Shown piece after piece: positions 6,466 to 11,218 of a stretch of 11,218 nt of DNA; positions within the stretch are counted from its first letter, which is position 1; every line of letters starts with the position of its first letter. Origin of the DNA: Pseudomonadota bacterium (GTDB lineage Bacteria; Desulfobacterota; Desulfobulbia; Desulfobulbales; DAOVYS01); assembly GCA_030635485.1 (NCBI GenBank), contig DAOVYS010000063.1, positions 1 to 11,218 of the forward strand, written 5' to 3'. The notes below the pieces were generated by a model. The model made no database searches. It worked only from the letters and a program-made list of their open reading frames with translations, and had not been told where the DNA came from. The position numbers and the translations under genes are program-made.

Positions 6466-8649
6466 ATGTCGTCAGACGGGTTGTATATTCAACATTTCAG
6501 CGTCCACGGGCTGGTCAGGGGCACATCTCCTGAACTGGGACGCGACGCTGATACGGGCGGTCAGGTCAAATACGTACTGGAACTGACAAAATCTCTTGCC
6601 GATCATCCTGAAGTAGACAGGGTGGACCTGATGACCCGCCTTATTGTGGATAAAACCGTTTCTAAAGACTATTCACGCACTCCTGAACCGTTAAATGAAA
6701 AATCACAAATCGTCCGCATTCAATGCGGGGGAAGAAAATATATACGCAAGGAACTGTTGTGGCCCCATCTGGATGAATTCGTTGACAAGACTCTGAGACA
6801 TATCAAGTCCGTAGGCCGCGTTCCAGACATCTTTCACGGCCATTATCCCGACGGCGGATACATTGCCCGTGAGCTTGCCTCCATTTTCGGGGCGCCCTTT
6901 ATTTTCACCGGCCATTCCATGGGCCGTCACAAAAAAAACAAACTGCTTGCCGACGGGATGAGTTCAGAGGATATCAACCGGCGTTATCACATTGATTTCC
7001 GGATTGATGTGGAAGAGAGAATCATCAAAGAGGCTGAACAGATAATAACGAGCACGAGTAACGAAATCAAAAAACAGTACGGGCTGTACGATAATTATTC
7101 CACAGGCCGCTACAACGTAATTCCACCGGGAATAGATATCGAGACCTTTTATCCATATTATGACACCCAACTGGAACTACGTCTGGACGATGAGACGTCA
7201 AAACAGGCGCATATGGCCCTGATGCACGAACTGCACCGTTTCTGGGTCAGGCCGGATAAACCTTTCATACTCGCCCTCTGCAGGCCCGACCAACGAAAAA
7301 ATATTGCAGGCCTTGTAACCGCATACGGCAAGGATAAGGATCTCCAGGCCATTGCCAACCTGGCAATATTTGCAGGAATACGCAAAAACATCACTGTAAT
7401 GGAAGAAAACGAGAGAAACGTGCTGACGGAGATGCTCCTTCTGATGGACCGTTACGACCTGTACGGCAAGATGGCTATTCCCAAAAAGCATGATTTTAGT
7501 ATTGAGGTGCCTGAGCTTTACCGTTTATGTGCAAACAGCAACGGCGTATTTGTTAATCCGGCCCTGGTGGAGCCGTTCGGCATCACGCTGATCGAGGCCG
7601 CCTCAACCGGCCTGCCCATAATTGCCACCAAGGACGGCGGTCCGGTAGACATCATCCGAAACTGCGAAAACGGTATACTGATCGATCCCACCGATTCCGA
7701 TGAGATCGCTACGGCATGCAAAAAGCTACTGGTTGATCAGGATCTCTGGAAAACATACTCGAGTAACGGCATTAACGGGGTGCGAAGCCATTATGCGTGG
7801 GAATCTCACTGCGAAGAATATATGGGTGTGGCAAAAAAGGTGATCAGATACATGCCAGAGGCGGAACTTGCATCAGTCAAAGACCGAAAATCTTTAGCAA
7901 TCGGTCATCGCCTGACCAGTGTAAAACGCCTATTAATCATGGATATTGACAACACTCTTGTGGGAGACAGCTCCTCACTTATCGAATTGCTGGATCTTCT
8001 AAAAGCCAACCAGGACACGATCAGCTGGGGAGTGGCAACAGGGCGATCCCTTGAAATGACTCTTGAGGCCCTTAAGGAACACGAAGTGCCCATGCCTGAT
8101 ATAATCATATGTTCAGTGGGCACTGAGATGTTCTACGGCCCCCATCTTACGCCTGACAGGGGCTGGCAGCAGCACCTGGCATACAAATGGAACCCAGGCC
8201 TGATAAAAAATGAGCTGAAAAAAACCGATATGGTTGAAATCCAGGAGCCTGAATCTCAAACCAGACTCAAAATCAGCTATTACATCGATCCGGAGGAAGA
8301 TCCAGAGGTGGTCGTAAAGGTACACCAGACGCTTCAGGCCAAAAAAATACGGTATAATCTCGTACATTCACTGGGCCAGTACCTTGATGTTCTGCCATTC
8401 AGGGCCTCCAAGGCAAAAGCAGTACGATATCTGAGTTACAAATGGGAGTTCCCCCTGCCGAACATAATGGTCTGCGGAGATTCGGGCAAGGATGAAGAGA
8501 TGCTCAGGGGAGACACAAAGGGAGTTGTTGTAGGCAATTACAGCGATGAGCTGGAACCCTTAAGAGGCTTAAAAAGCACATACTTCAGCAAACAGGAATA
8601 TGCAGCCGGCATCCTTGACGGCATAAGACATTACAGGTTCCTGGAGTAG
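6466..8649 (+). CDS. Bidomainal sucrose-phosphate synthase (GT4 domain plus HAD sucrose-phosphatase-like domain)
   Basis: Sucrose-phosphate synthase joins glucose from UDP- or ADP-glucose to fructose-6-phosphate, giving sucrose-6-phosphate. The 727-residue protein opens with the family signature HGLVRG and GRDADTGGQ (about 25-33), then HGHYPDGGYIA and GHSMGRHK in the N-terminal Rossmann domain. The nucleotide-binding domain has EPFGITLIE (Glu369 and Glu377, the E-X7-E motif). From about residue 485 a HAD phosphatase domain follows with DIDNT (Asp493, Asp495), ATGRS (524-528), ASK (Lys649) and GDSGKD (671-676). The last motif is normally GDSGND, so Asn is replaced by Lys675, which may weaken the phosphatase. 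The start has a strong Shine-Dalgarno sequence. Sucrose synthase follows after 40 bases with no terminator, so the two form an operon. The GT activity is confident; phosphatase activity is uncertain. Confidence 0.95.
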   Translation: MSSDGLYIQHFSVHGLVRGTSPELGRDADTGGQVKYVLELTKSLADHPEVDRVDLMTRLIVDKTVSKDYSRTPEPLNEKSQIVRIQCGGRKYIRKELLWPHLDEFVDKTLRHIKSVGRVPDIFHGHYPDGGYIARELASIFGAPFIFTGHSMGRHKKNKLLADGMSSEDINRRYHIDFRIDVEERIIKEAEQIITSTSNEIKKQYGLYDNYSTGRYNVIPPGIDIETFYPYYDTQLELRLDDETSKQAHMALMHELHRFWVRPDKPFILALCRPDQRKNIAGLVTAYGKDKDLQAIANLAIFAGIRKNITVMEENERNVLTEMLLLMDRYDLYGKMAIPKKHDFSIEVPELYRLCANSNGVFVNPALVEPFGITLIEAASTGLPIIATKDGGPVDIIRNCENGILIDPTDSDEIATACKKLLVDQDLWKTYSSNGINGVRSHYAWESHCEEYMGVAKKVIRYMPEAELASVKDRKSLAIGHRLTSVKRLLIMDIDNTLVGDSSSLIELLDLLKANQDTISWGVATGRSLEMTLEALKEHEVPMPDIIICSVGTEMFYGPHLTPDRGWQQHLAYKWNPGLIKNELKKTDMVEIQEPESQTRLKISYYIDPEEDPEVVVKVHQTLQAKKIRYNLVHSLGQYLDVLPFRASKAKAVRYLSYKWEFPLPNIMVCGDSGKDEEMLRGDTKGVVVGNYSDELEPLRGLKSTYFSKQEYAAGILDGIRHYRFLE

Positions 8650-8689
8650 GGGTAGTATCTGTACGGATACCAACTAAGAGACTCAAAAG

Positions 8690-11080
8690 ATGACCAAATC
8701 ACTAAACAGTTTTATCGATGATCCGGAAATCCCGTTTCTCCAGAATTTCCTTTTCTCACTCCCGAAACCCGACCCTCCCATCATACTGCAGAACGATATA
8801 CTGCTCGCATTTCAACAATATGTGGACAGCGGTTCAGATCTTCCATCAATGTCCAGTTCCATGCGCTTTCTTAAAAAAGTGCAGGAAATCCTTCACCTTG
8901 GCGACAGGTTGATCCTGGTTTACCGCCATCGGAAGGCAAGCTGCCGTATTTACACCCTTGTGAGCGCCAACCCGATCCTGGAACGAATGACAATAGAAAA
9001 TTTTCTCTCCATCAAGGAACGAAAGATTTGCCCTGATCTGAAATCGTATCAGCAGACAATGGAGATCACACTGGAACCGTTTTATGATTACGGTCCAAGC
9101 CTTAAAGACCCGGACACGATCGGAAACGGAATCATTCACTTAAACAGGTACATGTCCGGCAACCTCATGAGACAGTCCGAGAAATGGAATAATTCACTGT
9201 ACGAATTCTTAAAACTCCATCACCTCCACGGCGAACAACTACTGCTGGACAGAAAAAGGATCAGAGACACAAAACAGCTTGAAGGAGCCCTTGAAGATGC
9301 GGTGGATTTTCTCGAACGATGCGGCTATCCCCAGGATCTTGACCGTCTGAAGAACAAGCTTAAAAGCATGGGATTCCTTGCGGGATGGGGAGACACCGCC
9401 GAACGGATGCTTGAGACAATCAACCTGCTGCAAGATATACTGGAACAGCCGGACGGGAAAATCATGGAAGAATTTCTGGCCAGAATCCCCATGGTCTCAA
9501 AGGTCGTCCTGGTTTCTCCACACGGCTGGTTCGGGCAAAGCAATGTCCTGGGACGGCCCGACACCGGCGGCCAGGTTGTCTACATCCTGGACCAGGCCAA
9601 GGCCCTTGAACGCTACCTGAAAAAAGACATGGAACTTGCCGGCCTGCACATTGAGCCGAAGATCCTGATCATTACAAGATTGATCCCGGAAAACGAGGGC
9701 ACGACATCCGACCAGAGACTCGAAAAAGTAGACGGCACAAACAACGTATGGATCCTCCGTGTTCCTTTCAGGGATCAGGCCGGAGAGATCGTGCCGCACT
9801 GGATTTCAAGATTTAAGATCTGGCCCTATCTTGACCGTTTCGCCATTGATGTTGACATAGAAATCCGAGCGGAGTTGCAAAATCTCCCAGATCTTATCGT
9901 GGGCAATTACTCGGACGGCAACATGGTGGCCGCCCTTCTCTCCAAAAGGATGGACGTCATTCAGTGCAACATCGCACATGCCCTTGAAAAATCAAAATAT
10001 CTGTTCAGCGACCTCTTCTGGAAAAATTTTGAAAATGAATATAACTTCTCAGTGCAGTTCATGGCGGACCTTATCTCCATGAACATGGCTGATTTCATCA
10101 TAACCAGCACAAGCCAGGAGATTACAGGCACGGACAGTTCAATCGGCCAGTACGAATCATACCAGTTCTTTACAATGCCTGGGCTGATGAAGGTGAACAG
10201 CGGGATCAATCTCTTTCACCCACGTTTCAATGTTATTCCTCCGGGTGTAAACGAAGACTTCTTCTTCCCCTTCAAGGCCAAGAAACGGAGGCAGGTTGAC
10301 AAGACGGAATGGATAAACAGATTGCTCTTTGAGATGGAAGATGAAAAGTGTTGCGGCCATCTTGACCACCCTGAAAAAATCCCCCTCTTCTCAATCGCAA
10401 GGCTTGACCACATCAAAAACCTGACCGGCTTTGTCGAGGCCTTTGGCCAAAATGAAAAATTGAGGGAACTTGCAAACGTCATAATTATCGCAAGTGTCAT
10501 TGATCCAAATCTTTCAAAGGACGGCGAAGAAGCGGAAGAAATCAGAAAAATGCACGGCCTGATTGAAAAATATGAGCTGACGGGTCAGATCCGGTGGCTG
10601 GGCAAATTCCTCTCAAAAGAGGACACCGGCGAGGCATACCGGGTCATTGCGGACAGAAAGGGCATTTTTGTCCAGCCTGCCCTGTTTGAGGCCTTTGGTC
10701 TGACCATCCTTGAAGCCATGCATTCCGGCCTGCCCGTATTTGCCACCCAGTTCGGCGGACCGCAGGAGATCATTGAAGACGGAAAGAGCGGCTTTCTGAT
10801 AAATCCCACTGACTATGATTCCATGACTGAAAAGCTATATGGATTCATCGTAAAATCCTTAAAAAACCAAAAGCACTGGGAGAAACTCTCAAAACGTGGG
10901 ATGAAACGCGCCCAGACAAATTTTACATGGGAACTCTACTGCAACCGGCTAACCCGGCTGACAAAGGTATATGGATTCTGGCGATATTCGACATCCGAAC
11001 AGGCAAAATCAAGACTTGCCCAGTATTGCCACTTGCTTTATCATCTCTTTTTCATTACAAGAGCTAATCGGATTGAGTGA
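8690..11080 (+). CDS. Sucrose synthase
   Basis: Sucrose synthase reversibly converts sucrose plus NDP into NDP-glucose plus fructose; in cells it usually cleaves. The 796-residue product is normal length. The N-terminal regulatory-type region (about 1-270) is present, then the GT-B catalytic part with the family signature SPHGWFGQ, PDTGGQVVYILDQ (Asp291 to Gln295), NIAHALEKSKY, ARLDHIKN (Arg571 and Lys576, the phosphate-binding pair) and EAFGLTILE (Glu667, Glu675; E-X7-E). The plant segment with a Gln-Met-Asn (QN) motif, linked to UDP preference, is replaced here by FLSK after IRWLGK, as in bacterial enzymes that often accept ADP well. So either nucleotide is possible. The ATG at 8690 has only a weak ribosome site (AAGAG nine bases upstream). 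It is the second gene of the sucrose operon, and a cycle with the synthase upstream is expected. Confidence 0.96.
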   Translation: MTKSLNSFIDDPEIPFLQNFLFSLPKPDPPIILQNDILLAFQQYVDSGSDLPSMSSSMRFLKKVQEILHLGDRLILVYRHRKASCRIYTLVSANPILERMTIENFLSIKERKICPDLKSYQQTMEITLEPFYDYGPSLKDPDTIGNGIIHLNRYMSGNLMRQSEKWNNSLYEFLKLHHLHGEQLLLDRKRIRDTKQLEGALEDAVDFLERCGYPQDLDRLKNKLKSMGFLAGWGDTAERMLETINLLQDILEQPDGKIMEEFLARIPMVSKVVLVSPHGWFGQSNVLGRPDTGGQVVYILDQAKALERYLKKDMELAGLHIEPKILIITRLIPENEGTTSDQRLEKVDGTNNVWILRVPFRDQAGEIVPHWISRFKIWPYLDRFAIDVDIEIRAELQNLPDLIVGNYSDGNMVAALLSKRMDVIQCNIAHALEKSKYLFSDLFWKNFENEYNFSVQFMADLISMNMADFIITSTSQEITGTDSSIGQYESYQFFTMPGLMKVNSGINLFHPRFNVIPPGVNEDFFFPFKAKKRRQVDKTEWINRLLFEMEDEKCCGHLDHPEKIPLFSIARLDHIKNLTGFVEAFGQNEKLRELANVIIIASVIDPNLSKDGEEAEEIRKMHGLIEKYELTGQIRWLGKFLSKEDTGEAYRVIADRKGIFVQPALFEAFGLTILEAMHSGLPVFATQFGGPQEIIEDGKSGFLINPTDYDSMTEKLYGFIVKSLKNQKHWEKLSKRGMKRAQTNFTWELYCNRLTRLTKVYGFWRYSTSEQAKSRLAQYCHLLYHLFFITRANRIE

Positions 11081-11083
11081 AAC

Positions 11084-11108
11084 GGGCGGAAGTTAGAACC
11101 GCCCTTTA
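11084..11108 (+). terminator. Weak terminator-like hairpin after the sucrose synthase gene
   Basis: GGGCGG (11084-11089) pairs with CCGCCC (11099-11104) around a nine-base loop and is followed by TTTA. It starts four bases after the stop codon. The short stem and three-base T-run make it a weak intrinsic terminator at best. Confidence 0.4.
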
Positions 11109-11162
11109 CCCATAAATTAGTGCCTGGATAATTTTATTCCCCAAAGGGGAAATGGCGTATAG

Positions 11163-11183
11163 CCGGTGTGCTTCAGCCACCGG
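11163..11183 (+). repeat. REP-like bulged hairpin near the window end
   Basis: CCGGTG (11163-11168) pairs with CACCGG (11178-11183), with T11169 bulged, a two-base GC/GC inner stem and loop TTCA. The design equals that of the palindromes at 305 and 6285, but the arm sequence differs and no GTAG head is visible. TTCCCC/GGGGAA (11137-11151) forms a further small hairpin just before. The window ends in GAAAGGA, which could be a ribosome site of a gene beyond the edge. Confidence 0.45.
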
Positions 11184-11218
11184 TAACAGGCAACCCAAAC
11201 ATATCAGTCCTGAAAGGA

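Overview
The window looks like chromosomal DNA of a Gram-negative, probably anaerobic bacterium, most likely of the Desulfobacterota (former Deltaproteobacteria). This is inferred from overall character, not proven: MutL of the endonuclease type, a small membrane-anchored protein with two CXXCH haem motifs, a geranylgeranyl-reductase-like flavoprotein, an adjacent sucrose-phosphate synthase and sucrose synthase, a relic of an environmental integron-type integrase, and intergenic spacers full of palindromic repeats.

Layout. Bases 1-536 hold no intact gene. They contain the decayed N-terminal part of an integron-type tyrosine recombinase (about 18-293), broken by two in-frame stops and ending beside a REP-like palindrome, then a strong 40-bp inverted repeat (378-417) and a partial REP-like motif that reaches the end of tsaE. 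Bases 537-2446 hold three minus-strand genes in the order FAD-dependent oxidoreductase, small dihaem membrane protein, tsaE. The first two are separated by an array of AACC-based octamers inside an 18-bp inverted repeat. Bases 2447-2718 are a divergent intergenic region. Bases 2719-6139 hold an M23 metallopeptidase and mutL on the plus strand, separated by a smaller hairpin and TGAACC repeats.

Bases 6140-6465 hold a terminator-like hairpin that is part of a composite REP-like block (about 6212-6320), followed by a good sigma-70-type promoter whose -35 element lies in a 15-bp palindrome. That promoter serves a two-gene sucrose operon: a bidomainal sucrose-phosphate synthase (glycosyltransferase plus HAD phosphatase) and a full-length sucrose synthase. 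The last 138 bases hold a weak terminator-like hairpin and another REP-like hairpin.

How the genes work together. The first sucrose protein should make sucrose-6-phosphate from NDP-glucose and fructose-6-phosphate and may dephosphorylate it. The second reversibly converts sucrose and NDP into NDP-glucose and fructose. Together they form a cycle for making and recovering sucrose, probably as a compatible solute or a route into glycogen. The other genes are housekeeping or envelope functions: t6A tRNA modification, mismatch repair and peptidoglycan hydrolysis. I see no wholly new multi-gene system. The more unusual signals are the integrase relic with its adjoining REP, the bulged-hairpin repeat family, the AACC hairpin spacers, and a changed residue in the phosphatase motif of the sucrose-phosphate synthase.
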